From an uncultured Parabacteroides sp. (GTDB taxonomy: Bacteria > Bacteroidota > Bacteroidia > Bacteroidales > Tannerellaceae): a stretch of 64,000 nt of DNA. The stretch is from positions 1-64,000 of the forward strand of contig URZO01000010.1 of the NCBI GenBank assembly GCA_900552465.1, in the 5' to 3' direction. The notes beneath the pieces were generated by a model. It did not search any database. It was given only the letters and a program-made list of their open reading frames with translations, and had not been told where the DNA came from. Positions 51,825 to 60,577 of the stretch are shown in pieces (position 1 is the stretch's first letter; each line of letters opens with the position of its first letter). Made by a program: the position numbers and the translations under genes.

Positions 51825-53382
51825 GTTTTCTCAGATTGAGCTTTTTTATTGCTTTTTCTCTATCAAATTTAAATAAATAGGTATCTGGGTTTTTTAGGTG
51901 CATGACAATAGGGAATAAATCCGGGTTTTTCTGAATAGCCGGATATAAATATCGAGCCGTTGAACTGAAACCGAGTTGCTCTAAAATCACATATTCACTG
52001 TTAGAATCGACAAGCCCTTTTATTAACTCAGTCGTGTTGTCTGTCCAGGCATACATCGTAACGGCTGTTTTACTGAACATATAGAATAACTCCGGTTTGC
52101 GGGAGCAGACGACTGTTGTCGGTGGTACTTGCTTACGTACTTCTTCTGCAATTTTAAAGAAGTTCTGATAGTTTGCCGGATATGGCATTTTATTGATTGC
52201 TCTTAGTGATTGTAATCGTGGAAAAGAGCAGAATAAGAACAGCAAAACAAGGATCCAGGGAGAAAACTGTTTGGCAATTTTGAGTTTTTGTACGGCGGTG
52301 GATAGAGCGGAATAGATACCGATCAGAAGCGTAACCTCAAGAAATGGGATTAATGGGGTTATATACCTGTTGCCACTTGGGCTGCTAAAAATAGATATGA
52401 CGCCAAAAGTCGCTAATATATAGAACAAGAACAAATATTTGTATTTGCCGAACTGCCAGATACCAACACCGATAAATGCCCATATCACGAGTGCGATCAA
52501 CCAGCCATACCAGGGAGTTGCTCCATAGTCGCTGGGTATATAGGGAAGTATGGAGTCCGGTACAGCTTGTGTAAGCAGCATACGGAACGTGTCGAAAAAG
52601 CGACTGATGATTTCACCAAAACCTAATGTACCCTCTTCCGGCCTCCAAGGATTGGACATGGAAATTACGTCCATATACCGGCTTTGTCCCAATCCTGCCA
52701 TCTTATTCCGGAGCATCCAGGGCAGCAAGCAGACCGCAAAGCCTCCGGCAAAGCCGAGCATTTGTTTCCATTGGCGTGTGAACAGGAAATAGCCGAGAAT
52801 CGCGGCAATAAGGGCAATTCCTTGTGTACGGATATGATAATTGTAGGCGGCTGTGACGATAGCCAAATAGAAGAACGGATCTTTCCAGAATGCTTTTTTT
52901 TCATCCATCTTATAGATGAACCAGCAGGCAAGAACGGATGTGAACAGGAATGACATTTCACTCATCATCATGGTGGCGAAATGCAGTACCTGGTAGTTGA
53001 GCAGGATTGCTGCAGAGGCGACGAACGCAATTTGGTCGGACATCTTGTTCTTTTTAATGAAGAAAAAAAGCAAGATCGCACTACCGAGCAGGAATAGCCC
53101 GTTCAATATTTTTTGAGGTATAAAACCTTCTGTGAAGATACGGACAACAGTCATCAGCAAAGGATAACCGGGAGGAAATACGTTAGAGGGGTTGTAGGCT
53201 GCTGTTGTTATATCTGCATACCCGTGCCCCTGTACGATAGAGGTTGCTAACATATAATATGTACAATTATCTCCGTTCAAATCCATTTTACTGTCGAAAA
53301 TGTATGAGAATGAGGTAATGAATACAAGGACTAATCCTGCTATGTATAACCAGTTAGACTTTGCTGATGTACTGTTTCCCAT
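51817..53382 (-). CDS. GT-C membrane glycosyltransferase (GT39/ArnT-like)
   Basis: Polytopic protein of 521 residues with about 11 helices. The first extracytoplasmic loop contains the acidic pattern SKMDLNGDNCTYYMLATSIVQGHGYAD. This matches dolichyl-phosphate-mannose-protein mannosyltransferase/ArnT-type enzymes, which use a polyprenyl-phosphate sugar on the outer membrane face. A C-terminal soluble domain follows the last helix (about 400-521). It is encoded 10 bases after ahcY and overlaps GtrA. Confidence 0.83.
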   Translation of the reverse strand: MGNSTSAKSNWLYIAGLVLVFITSFSYIFDSKMDLNGDNCTYYMLATSIVQGHGYADITTAAYNPSNVFPPGYPLLMTVVRIFTEGFIPQKILNGLFLLGSAILLFFFIKKNKMSDQIAFVASAAILLNYQVLHFATMMMSEMSFLFTSVLACWFIYKMDEKKAFWKDPFFYLAIVTAAYNYHIRTQGIALIAAILGYFLFTRQWKQMLGFAGGFAVCLLPWMLRNKMAGLGQSRYMDVISMSNPWRPEEGTLGFGEIISRFFDTFRMLLTQAVPDSILPYIPSDYGATPWYGWLIALVIWAFIGVGIWQFGKYKYLFLFYILATFGVISIFSSPSGNRYITPLIPFLEVTLLIGIYSALSTAVQKLKIAKQFSPWILVLLFLFCSFPRLQSLRAINKMPYPANYQNFFKIAEEVRKQVPPTTVVCSRKPELFYMFSKTAVTMYAWTDNTTELIKGLVDSNSEYVILEQLGFSSTARYLYPAIQKNPDLFPIVMHLKNPDTYLFKFDREKAIKKLNLRKHD

Positions 53383-53392
53383 TGTTTAGAGA

Positions 53393-54811
53393 TTAATATC
53401 TGTAATGCTCGGCCTTGTACGGTCCTTCAACCGGTACGCCGATGTAATCTGCTTGCTTTTGTGTCAGGGTGGACAGTTTGACGCCGATGCGTTCCAGGTG
53501 GAGGCGGGCTACTTCTTCGTCCAGACGTTTGGGCAGGCGGTAAACACCTATTTCGTAAGGCATCGTCCACAAATCCATCTGGGCCAGAACCTGGTTCGTG
53601 AATGAGTTGCTCATGACGAAAGAGGGGTGGCCTGTCGCACAGCCTAAGTTGACCAGACGGCCTTCTGCCAGCAGGAAGATCGAGTTGCCTGTCGGGAAAG
53701 TATATTTGTCTACCTGCGGTTTGATGTTGGTATGCTTGATATTCGGATAGCTGACCAGCTTGTCTACCTGGATCTCGTTGTCGAAGTGGCCGATGTTGCA
53801 TACGATAGCCTGGTCTTTCATCTGGGCCATGTGCTCGATGGTGAGGATATCGCAGTTACCGGTAGTAGTAACGAAAATGTTACCTTCCTTAACGGCCTCT
53901 TCCATTGTTGTTACTTCGAAGCCTTCCATAGCTGCCTGCAAAGCACAGATCGGGTCGATTTCTGTGACCAGGACACGGGCGCCGTATGAACGCATGGAGT
54001 GCGCACATCCTTTACCAACGTCGCCATATCCGGCAACTACTACCACTTTACCGGCGATCATCACGTCCGTAGCACGCTTGATACCGTCAGCCAGTGATTC
54101 GCGGCAACCGTACAGGTTGTCGAATTTCGATTTCGTAACGGAGTCGTTGACATTGATGGCCGGAACCAGCAGTTCGCCTCTTTCCATCATCTGGTACAAA
54201 CGGTGTACGCCGGTAGTCGTTTCTTCGGAAACGCCTTTCATTTCGGCTACTGTACGGTGCCAGCGGGTATTGTCTTCTGCCAGGATACGGTTCAAAGTAT
54301 CGAGGATAACCTGTTCTTCGTGGTTGCCACCTTTGCGGTTGATCGTTTCGGCATCGTTCTCAGCACGGTAACCCATGTGAACCAGCAGGGAAGCGTCGCC
54401 GCCGTCATCCACAATCATCTGCGGACCTTTACCGTCGGGGAAACGGAGCGCCATGTCGGTACACCACCAGTATTCTTCCAGTGTTTCACCTTTCCAGGCG
54501 AAAACGGGAACACCATCGGCAGCGATTGCGGCGGCAGCGTGGTCCTGTGTAGAGAAGATGTTACAGCTTGCCCAGCGAACATCCGCTCCCAACGCAACTA
54601 ATGTTTCGATTAACACTGCGGTCTGAATCGTCATGTGCAGTGAGCCGGTGATACGAGCCCCTTTCAGGGGTTTCTGATCGGCGTACTTTTTGCGGAGCGC
54701 CATAAGTCCCGGCATTTCGTGTTCGGCGATTTCGATTTCTTTGCGACCGAATTCAGCCAAACTCATATCTGCTACTTTATAAGGCAGATTAGTTGGAAAT
54801 AATTGTGACAT
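53393..54811 (-). CDS. ahcY: Adenosylhomocysteinase
   Basis: Hydrolyses S-adenosylhomocysteine to adenosine and homocysteine, removing the inhibitory product of methyltransferases (472 residues). It has ARITGSLHMTIQTAVLIETL near the N terminus, an NAD-binding GYGDVGKGCAHSMRSYGARV, and the substrate-site segments SCNIFSTQDHAAAAIA and INVNDSVTKSKFDNLYG. The C terminus GPYKAEHYRY is diagnostic. It heads a leftward transcript that runs into glycan genes. The TACCTTTG box upstream is likely its -7 element. Confidence 0.95.
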   Translation of the reverse strand: MSQLFPTNLPYKVADMSLAEFGRKEIEIAEHEMPGLMALRKKYADQKPLKGARITGSLHMTIQTAVLIETLVALGADVRWASCNIFSTQDHAAAAIAADGVPVFAWKGETLEEYWWCTDMALRFPDGKGPQMIVDDGGDASLLVHMGYRAENDAETINRKGGNHEEQVILDTLNRILAEDNTRWHRTVAEMKGVSEETTTGVHRLYQMMERGELLVPAINVNDSVTKSKFDNLYGCRESLADGIKRATDVMIAGKVVVVAGYGDVGKGCAHSMRSYGARVLVTEIDPICALQAAMEGFEVTTMEEAVKEGNIFVTTTGNCDILTIEHMAQMKDQAIVCNIGHFDNEIQVDKLVSYPNIKHTNIKPQVDKYTFPTGNSIFLLAEGRLVNLGCATGHPSFVMSNSFTNQVLAQMDLWTMPYEIGVYRLPKRLDEEVARLHLERIGVKLSTLTQKQADYIGVPVEGPYKAEHYRY

Positions 54812-54837
54812 AAATTGATACTAAAATGTTAATGCCA

Positions 54838-54845
54838 CAAAGGTA
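54838..54845 (-). promoter_or_regulatory. Candidate -7 element for ahcY
   Basis: The minus strand reads TACCTTTG 27 bases before the ahcY start. No TTG lies at the expected -33 position, so only the -7 box supports it. Confidence 0.4.
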
Positions 54846-54955
54846 AGAATATTTAGGTAATATTTCCGAAGAAAAGGGGGGCAGATTACGCAGAAGGTTA
54901 ATAAAATCAGTGTTAGGCTGTACCTTCTGCGTGACCTGCGTTTCTTAATATTGCT

Positions 54956-56611
54956 TTATACCGGAGTAATTCCTTGTTCGGCCAATAATTGCAGCCCCAG
55001 GTCTTTTAGTTTGAATTTCTGAATCTTTCCGCTACCGGTCATGGGGAAAGTGTCGACGAAGAAGATATATTTTGGAATCTTGTGGCGGGCGATTTTTCCA
55101 CGGCAGAAATCCTTGACGATATCTTCCGTCATCGTGATCCCATCGTGCAGAATAATGAAAGCACCGACTTCTTCCCCGTATTTCTTCGATGGAACGGCTG
55201 CAACCTGTACGTCTTTTACGCCTTCCAGGTGATAAAGGAACTCTTCCAGCTCACGCGGATAGATATTTTCGCCGCCCCGAATGATCATATCTTTGATGCG
55301 CCCGGTGATCCGGTAGTTGCCGTTTTCATCTTTCACGCCCAGGTCACCGCTGTGAAGGAAGCCATTCTTATCAATCACTTCGGCGGTTGCCTGCGGGTTG
55401 TTGTAGTAACCCTTCATCGTATTATATCCTCTGTTGCACATTTCTCCCTGTACGCCGACCGGACATTCCTCGCCGGTTTCGGGGTCGATCACACGCACTT
55501 CCGTAAATTCGTAATCGCGTCCGACCGTATTATAGCGCACTTCTGCCGGATCTTCGATGCGGGAATGCGTCATGCCGGGTGATGTCTCGGTCAATCCGTA
55601 TACGCTGGTTACACGCATGTACATCTTTTCTTCCACCTGCTTCATCAGTTCGACAGGACAAAGGGAACCAGCCATGATGCCCGTGCGTAGAGACGTCAGG
55701 TCGAACATACTGAACATCGGGTGGTTCAGTTCAGCAATGAACATGGTCGGTACGCCGTATAGCGCCGTACACCGTTCCTTATGGATGGAAGCCAGCACCA
55801 CCAGCGGGTCGAACTTCTCGACCATAACCTGCGTACAGCCGTGTGTCAGGACGTTCATGGACGCCAGTACGACACCGAAACAATGGAACAACGGTACACA
55901 GCAGCAGAGTTTGTCTTCTCCCGTGAATTTCATGTGTTCGCCTGTCAACAAGCCGTTATTGGCAATGTTATAGTGAGTCAGCATGACCCCTTTCGGGAAA
56001 CCGGTTGTGCCGGATGTATACTGCATATTGACAACATCGTGTGGTGTCACCAGCTTTTTGGCTTCAATCAAAGTCTCGTCACTTACATTTTCGCCTAAGA
56101 GCAGCAATTCGGGTGTGTTATACATTCCTCTGTATTTCTCCTGTCCGATGTAAACGACGTTCTTCAGGACCGGGAAGCGTTTGCTTTTCAGGTAACCGCG
56201 CTGCGATTCTTTCAGTTCGGGGAGCATGGTATAGACCATGTCGATATAACTTCCGTCGAATACTCCGTCCGTGATACATAATGTATGGATATCGGCATTT
56301 TCGACTAAAAACTCCAGTTCGCTCTGCTTGTAGTTCGTGTTGACGGTGACGGCTACTGCACCGATCTTGGCGGCTGCATACAGGAAGGTAAGCCAGTCCG
56401 GAACGTTTGTTGCCCAGATGCCGACGTGTGTACCATGTTTGATACCGATCGAAAGCATACCTTTTGCCATCCGGTCTACACGTTCGTTAAACTCCTTCCA
56501 GGTGAAGCGCAGGTCGCGGTCGGAATACACCAGGTATTCCCTGTCCGGCGTTGTCTCGGCCCAATGTTCCATCCACTGGCCGAGTGTCTTATCTTGTAAT
56601 TGTATTTCCAT
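54956..56611 (-). CDS. Long/medium-chain acyl-CoA synthetase (AMP-forming)
   Basis: ANL-superfamily ligase of 551 residues activating fatty acids to acyl-CoA. It has MQYTSGTTGFPKGVMLTHYN, VYGLTETSPGMTHS, GEMCNRGYNTMKGYYNN, HSGDLGVKDENG, the RIKDMIIRGGENIYPRELEE hinge and the final lysine in MTGSGKIQKFKL. It lies 12 bases after an XRE-cupin regulator gene in the same direction, the usual arrangement for an acyl-CoA ligase with its own regulator. Native-looking base composition; not part of the AT-rich ACP cassette. Confidence 0.92.
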   Translation of the reverse strand: MEIQLQDKTLGQWMEHWAETTPDREYLVYSDRDLRFTWKEFNERVDRMAKGMLSIGIKHGTHVGIWATNVPDWLTFLYAAAKIGAVAVTVNTNYKQSELEFLVENADIHTLCITDGVFDGSYIDMVYTMLPELKESQRGYLKSKRFPVLKNVVYIGQEKYRGMYNTPELLLLGENVSDETLIEAKKLVTPHDVVNMQYTSGTTGFPKGVMLTHYNIANNGLLTGEHMKFTGEDKLCCCVPLFHCFGVVLASMNVLTHGCTQVMVEKFDPLVVLASIHKERCTALYGVPTMFIAELNHPMFSMFDLTSLRTGIMAGSLCPVELMKQVEEKMYMRVTSVYGLTETSPGMTHSRIEDPAEVRYNTVGRDYEFTEVRVIDPETGEECPVGVQGEMCNRGYNTMKGYYNNPQATAEVIDKNGFLHSGDLGVKDENGNYRITGRIKDMIIRGGENIYPRELEEFLYHLEGVKDVQVAAVPSKKYGEEVGAFIILHDGITMTEDIVKDFCRGKIARHKIPKYIFFVDTFPMTGSGKIQKFKLKDLGLQLLAEQGITPV

Positions 56612-56623
56612 AGGAGCTGCGGA

Positions 56624-57208
56624 TTAATAAGGGGTATAAACGACTCCGAGTATTTTTGCCGTATTTTCGGCCGCCGCATGTACATGGTGAGCAACGATAG
56701 AGTCGTAGTAGATGCTGTCGCCTTCTTCCAGGATATAGGTGCTTTTGCCATAGTTAATCTCCAGGATACCTTCCAACACGTAGATAAACTCTTCCCCTTC
56801 GTGAGTTGACAGAATGAAATCGACACCCTCTTCTGTCGGGGCTACATCGATCAGGAACGGTTCCATGTGGCGGCCGGATTTATCCTGGGACAGGGAATGA
56901 TATTCCATGTGCTTGCGTGCTTTGCTGTCGTTATTGCTGAAGCCGATGCTGTTCGTATCGTTGCTGTCTTTCTTGCGGCAAATAACGGGACCGAGTTCAG
57001 CCTGGTCGTCCAGAAATGTACCCAAGCGGACCCCCAATACGCGGGCTATCTTGATTAGCGGGGCCAGAGAAGGAAAGTCTATGTTGCCCTCGATGCGTTC
57101 TATTTGTTCAATGCCTAAGCCTGAGCGTTCGGATACTTCCTCGATAGAAAGTTGTTTGGATTCACGGATGCTTTTGATTTTAGCTCCGATGATTTTGTTG
57201 TTTCCCAT
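56624..57208 (-). CDS. XRE-family regulator with C-terminal cupin
   Basis: Transcription factor of 194 residues. An N-terminal helix-turn-helix (about 8-62: KIKSIRESKQLSIEEVSERSGLGIEQIERIEG) is followed by a linker and a cupin domain (about 120-190: FIYVLEGILEINYGKSTYILEEGDSIYYDS, HHVHAA). This architecture senses a small ligand and often controls the neighbouring metabolic gene, here the acyl-CoA ligase. A good promoter lies just upstream. Confidence 0.9.
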   Translation of the reverse strand: MGNNKIIGAKIKSIRESKQLSIEEVSERSGLGIEQIERIEGNIDFPSLAPLIKIARVLGVRLGTFLDDQAELGPVICRKKDSNDTNSIGFSNNDSKARKHMEYHSLSQDKSGRHMEPFLIDVAPTEEGVDFILSTHEGEEFIYVLEGILEINYGKSTYILEEGDSIYYDSIVAHHVHAAAENTAKILGVVYTPY

Positions 57209-57261
57209 GAGTATTATTCGTTTATTGTTTGTTGATTCTTTTAAATTGTAACTGAACGGCG

Positions 57262-57290
57262 CAAAATTACATTAATTTTTCATTAATCAA
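57262..57290 (-). promoter_or_regulatory. Promoter of the XRE-cupin/acyl-CoA ligase pair
   Basis: The minus strand has TTG (57290-57288), 18 bases, then TAATTTTG (57269-57262). This is close to the Bacteroidetes consensus spacing. The leader would be about 50 bases. Confidence 0.55.
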
Positions 57291-57303
57291 AGCTCTTTCG
57301 TGA

Positions 57304-57341
57304 AAGAAAAAAAGGATGCCCTCCGTAGAGACCATCCTTTT
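57304..57341 (-). terminator. Intrinsic terminator of rpsO
   Basis: The minus strand forms a stem from AAAAGGATG and CATCCTTTT (57341-57333 and 57318-57310) with a 14-base loop, followed by a T-rich run. It lies about 30 bases after the rpsO stop. Confidence 0.7.
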
Positions 57342-57369
57342 CTGTAACTTCTTGCGAAGAAATTGTTTC

Positions 57370-57639
57370 TTACTTTCTGATGCCAAGCTCTTTGATGATA
57401 GTACGATATCTTTCAATATCAGTCTTGATCAGGTAATCCAGTAAACGGCGACGTTTACCTACCAACATCTTCAGAGCTCTTTCAGAGCTATGGTCTTTGT
57501 GATTAACCTTCAGATGTTCTGTTAAATGTGCGATACGTACTGTAAACAGTGCGATCTGGCTTTCTGCCGAACCTGTGTTTGTAGCAGATTTGCCATACTT
57601 TTCGAAAAGTTCTTTTTTCTTTGCTGAATCTAAAAACAT
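57370..57639 (-). CDS. rpsO: 30S ribosomal protein S15
   Basis: Primary 16S rRNA-binding protein of the small subunit platform (89 residues, normal length). It has the typical FGKSATNTGSAESQIALFTVRIAHLTEHL core as KYGKSATNTGSAE, the rRNA-contact segment HSSERALKMLVGKRRRLLDYL, and the ending ERYRTIIKELGIRK. Single gene with its own strong promoter and terminator, divergent from typA. Confidence 0.96.
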   Translation of the reverse strand: MFLDSAKKKELFEKYGKSATNTGSAESQIALFTVRIAHLTEHLKVNHKDHSSERALKMLVGKRRRLLDYLIKTDIERYRTIIKELGIRK

Positions 57640-57687
57640 GATTCTTGTGTACTTTAATAAATTAATACTATGTTATCTAAGCGGGGA

Positions 57688-57718
57688 CAAAGGTAGGTAT
57701 TCCTTTTTGATTGACCAA
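57688..57718 (-). promoter_or_regulatory. Promoter of rpsO
   Basis: The minus strand has TTG (57718-57716), a 20-base spacer, then TACCTTTG (57695-57688), an exact Bacteroidetes promoter. The leader is about 45 bases. Confidence 0.65.
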
Positions 57719-57781
57719 TCTTTTTCCGTGTCTTTTTTTATTTTGAAGCGTCATTGTCACATACTTCTCGCAAATTTATTG

Positions 57782-57789
57782 TAATTTTG
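57782..57789 (+). promoter_or_regulatory. Candidate -7 element for typA
   Basis: TAATTTTG matches TAnnTTTG. The nearest TTG (57754-57756) is 25 bases upstream, a little far. The leader to ATG 57811 would be about 15 bases. Confidence 0.4.
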
Positions 57790-57810
57790 CCGCCAATAAA
57801 TTAGTTTTCA

Positions 57811-59607
57811 ATGCAAAAGATTAGAAACATCGCGATTATCGCGCACGTAGACCACGGTAAGACAACGCTCGTGGATAAGATGTTATTAGCTGGTAAGCTT
57901 TTCCGTGAAGGACAGGCAGAGCCGGATCAGTTCCTGGACAACAACGACCTGGAACGCGAACGAGGGATCACGATCCTCGCCAAGAATGTCTCTATTAATT
58001 ATAAAGGTTATAAAATCAACATTATCGATACTCCGGGCCACGCCGACTTTGGAGGTGAAGTGGAACGCGTATTGAACATGGCCGACGGCTGTCTGTTGTT
58101 GGTCGATGCTTTTGAAGGCCCGATGCCGCAGACGCGCTTCGTACTTCAGAAGGCGATCCAGCTCGGACTGAAACCGATCGTTGTGATTAATAAGGTAGAC
58201 AAACCAAACTGCCGCCCGGAAGAGGTACAGGAAATGGTGTTCGACCTGATGTTCAGCCTCGACGCAACGGAAGAACAGCTCGATTTCCCGACTATTTACG
58301 GTTCTGCAAAGCAGGGTTGGATGTCGGAAGACTGGAGAGAGCCAAAGGAAGATATTACAGCCGTGCTGGATGCGATCATTAAATACATACCGGAGCCTAC
58401 GGTTCTGGAAGGTCCTTCACAGATGTTGATTACTTCGCTGGACTATTCCAAATATGTAGGCCGTATCGCCGTAGGTCGCGTGCATCGTGGCGAGTTGCGC
58501 GAAGGCCAGGACATCATGCTGTGCAAGCGAGACGGTTCGATGGTAAAATCCAAGATTAAGGAAGTCGATGTATTCGAAGGTTTGGGACGTACGAAGGTGG
58601 ATGCAGTCCAATCCGGTGATATCTGTGCCGTTATCGGTGTGGAAGGCTTTGAGATCGGTGAAACGATTGCCGATGCAAACGAGCCGGAAGCGTTGCCTAC
58701 GATTGCTATCGACGAGCCGACAATGTCCATGCTCTTTACCATCAACAACTCTCCGTTCTTCGGTAAAGACGGTAAGTTTGTGACATCCCGCCATATTTAT
58801 GAACGTTTAATGAAGGAACTGGATAAGAACCTCGCTCTGCGTGTCGTACCGACAGACTCTGCCGATTCCTGGTTGGTTTACGGACGTGGCGTGCTTCACT
58901 TGTCCGTCCTGATCGAAACCATGCGTCGTGAAGGTTACGAGTTGCAGGTCGGTCAGCCGCAGGTTATTATCAAGGAGATCGACGGCGTGAAGTGCGAGCC
59001 GGTTGAACAGCTGACTGTCAACCTGCCGGAAGAATGTTCCAGCCGTATCATCGACATGGTAACCAAACGTAAAGGTGAAATGACGATGATGGAAAGTAAG
59101 AACGACCGTATGCACCTGGAGTTCACGATTCCTTCACGCGGTATTATCGGTTTGAATAACGCTGTTCTGACAGCTTCTGCCGGTGAAGCGATCATGGCGC
59201 ACCGTTTCCTTGAATACCAGCCTTGGAAGGGAGAGATCGAACGCCGTACGAATGGCTCTATCATTGCGATGGAGACAGGTACTGCTTATGCTTATGCATT
59301 GAACAACCTGCAGTCTCGCGGACGTTTCTTTATCGCTCCTCAGGAAGAAGTATATGCCGGCCAGGTTGTTGGTGAGCATACAAAAGATAACGACCTGGTT
59401 GTAAACGTAACGAAGTCCAAGAAACTGACTAATATGCGTGCTTCCGGTTCCGACGATAAGGTCTCCCTGGCTCCTCCTACGGTGTTCAGCCTGGAAGATG
59501 CCCTGGAATATATCAAAGGTGACGAATATGTGGAAATCACGCCGAACAGCATGCGTATGCGTAAGATCATCCTGGATGAATTGGAACGTAAGCGTCAGGG
59601 AAGATAA
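57811..59607 (+). CDS. typA: Translational GTPase TypA/BipA
   Basis: Ribosome-binding GTPase of the EF-G group (598 residues), involved in ribosome assembly and stress adaptation. G1 is AHVDHGKTTLVDKM, switch II is DTPGHADFGGEVERVL, and G4 is VINKVDKPNC. Domain II (about 205-300), two alpha/beta domains and the TypA-specific C-terminal domain (LTNMRASGSDDKVSLAPP) follow. Divergent from rpsO, and convergent with an exported-protein gene across a strong hairpin. Confidence 0.96.
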   Translation: MQKIRNIAIIAHVDHGKTTLVDKMLLAGKLFREGQAEPDQFLDNNDLERERGITILAKNVSINYKGYKINIIDTPGHADFGGEVERVLNMADGCLLLVDAFEGPMPQTRFVLQKAIQLGLKPIVVINKVDKPNCRPEEVQEMVFDLMFSLDATEEQLDFPTIYGSAKQGWMSEDWREPKEDITAVLDAIIKYIPEPTVLEGPSQMLITSLDYSKYVGRIAVGRVHRGELREGQDIMLCKRDGSMVKSKIKEVDVFEGLGRTKVDAVQSGDICAVIGVEGFEIGETIADANEPEALPTIAIDEPTMSMLFTINNSPFFGKDGKFVTSRHIYERLMKELDKNLALRVVPTDSADSWLVYGRGVLHLSVLIETMRREGYELQVGQPQVIIKEIDGVKCEPVEQLTVNLPEECSSRIIDMVTKRKGEMTMMESKNDRMHLEFTIPSRGIIGLNNAVLTASAGEAIMAHRFLEYQPWKGEIERRTNGSIIAMETGTAYAYALNNLQSRGRFFIAPQEEVYAGQVVGEHTKDNDLVVNVTKSKKLTNMRASGSDDKVSLAPPTVFSLEDALEYIKGDEYVEITPNSMRMRKIILDELERKRQGR

Positions 59608-59631
59608 GATGTTGTTCTTGAAATAAATAAT

Positions 59632-59674
59632 AAAAGAAAAGCAGGAAATGAATTTCATTTCCTGCTTTTCTTTT
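59632..59674. terminator. Strong bidirectional terminator between typA and the next gene
   Basis: A perfect 20-bp stem (59632-59651 and 59655-59674; core GCAGGAAATGA) with a 3-base loop. The outer ends are A- and T-rich on the two sides, so a U tail forms in either direction. It overlaps the last codon of the leftward gene. Confidence 0.88.
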
Positions 59675-60329
59675 ATGGCAAAGACTCCGCATATTTATAC
59701 AGATCAAAGACCTGCGTGATAGTATTGAAATTAACGCCTTTCTCTGCAATATAAGTCTGAAGCTCTTTTTTGTGTTTCCCGTAAATCTTCAGGAATTGTT
59801 TCTCGTTTGAGAACTTTTTCTCTTTTCCGTTCTTCTTGATCAGATACACTTTAATAATTTCTCCGACCCAGTCTTCCTCTTTCTCAAGAGATTGTATGGA
59901 GCCACCATACGAAGGCAGGTTCGAGTAAGTGCGTGTTGCCGATGTATTGGATTTGACGCCATAGCCTCCGGCTTTACCCGTGTCCAGCAGACGGGGTTGA
60001 TAGAATATCATGAATTCCGGATCTGTTTGTAAAATTTCGGTCGGGCCGAAGCGTGAGGCCAGAAAGATACGGTCGCCGACCTTAACACTGCCGATCTGTT
60101 CCTGTTCTCCGAATAGTTTCAGTAGATTCCCGTCTTCCTTATCGATAAAGACAAAACTTCCCCTCACTAAATCATAATTTGCCGAAACGCAAAAGTTTCG
60201 TCCGTCCTTGTAATAGACATACGTATCCTGGAAGTTTTTGAAAAAGAATCTTTTCTGTTTCTCCTGTGCAAAAGACCCTTCCGGCATACAAATCAGGAAT
60301 ACCGCTAAGAAGAAAAATAAACGTCTCAT
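59673..60329 (-). CDS. Exported protein of unknown function
   Basis: Not recognised. The protein has 218 residues with a clear signal peptide (MRRLFFFLAVFLICMPEGSFAQ). The mature part is rich in beta-strand-like segments (FFFKNFQDTYVYYKDGRNF, GSFVFIDKEDGNLLKLFG, VGDRIFLASRFG) and ends in a lysine-rich helical tail (about 165-218). No cysteine remains after processing, so it is not a lipoprotein. Isolated between the typA terminator and the C69 peptidase promoter region, facing left. Probably periplasmic or surface-associated. Confidence 0.6.
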   Translation of the reverse strand: MRRLFFFLAVFLICMPEGSFAQEKQKRFFFKNFQDTYVYYKDGRNFCVSANYDLVRGSFVFIDKEDGNLLKLFGEQEQIGSVKVGDRIFLASRFGPTEILQTDPEFMIFYQPRLLDTGKAGGYGVKSNTSATRTYSNLPSYGGSIQSLEKEEDWVGEIIKVYLIKKNGKEKKFSNEKQFLKIYGKHKKELQTYIAEKGVNFNTITQVFDLYKYAESLP

Positions 60330-60429
60330 AATAGCCTCCTTTTTTAAGGTGAATACTTCTTTTATATAATCAAGATCGTTCAGGACAGGAATACCCTACG
60401 GCAATAGAATAAGAAATACAAGTCATAGG

Positions 60430-60471
60430 TATGGTTTTGTCAAAACATACTTATGATGTCACAAAACCATA
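60430..60471. repeat. Inverted and direct repeats upstream of the C69 dipeptidase
   Basis: An 11-bp inverted repeat (TATGGTTTTGT at 60430-60440, complement at 60461-60471) overlaps a direct repeat CATACTTATGA (60446-60456 and 60468-60478). It lies about 100 bases before the dipeptidase start and upstream of its likely promoter, so an operator is possible. Confidence 0.6.
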
Positions 60472-60520
60472 CTTATGAGGCCGGGAAGCAGAAGGGGAAA
60501 AATAAAGAAGAAATACGGGA

Positions 60521-60548
60521 TTGGGATGTGTAGAATGTCTTATATTTG
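60521..60548 (+). promoter_or_regulatory. Promoter of the C69 dipeptidase gene
   Basis: TTG (60521-60523) and TATATTTG (60541-60548) are separated by 17 bases, slightly short of consensus. The leader would be about 25 bases. Confidence 0.45.
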
Positions 60549-60577
60549 CCTCCCGAAATGATAAGCTTTACTAATTA

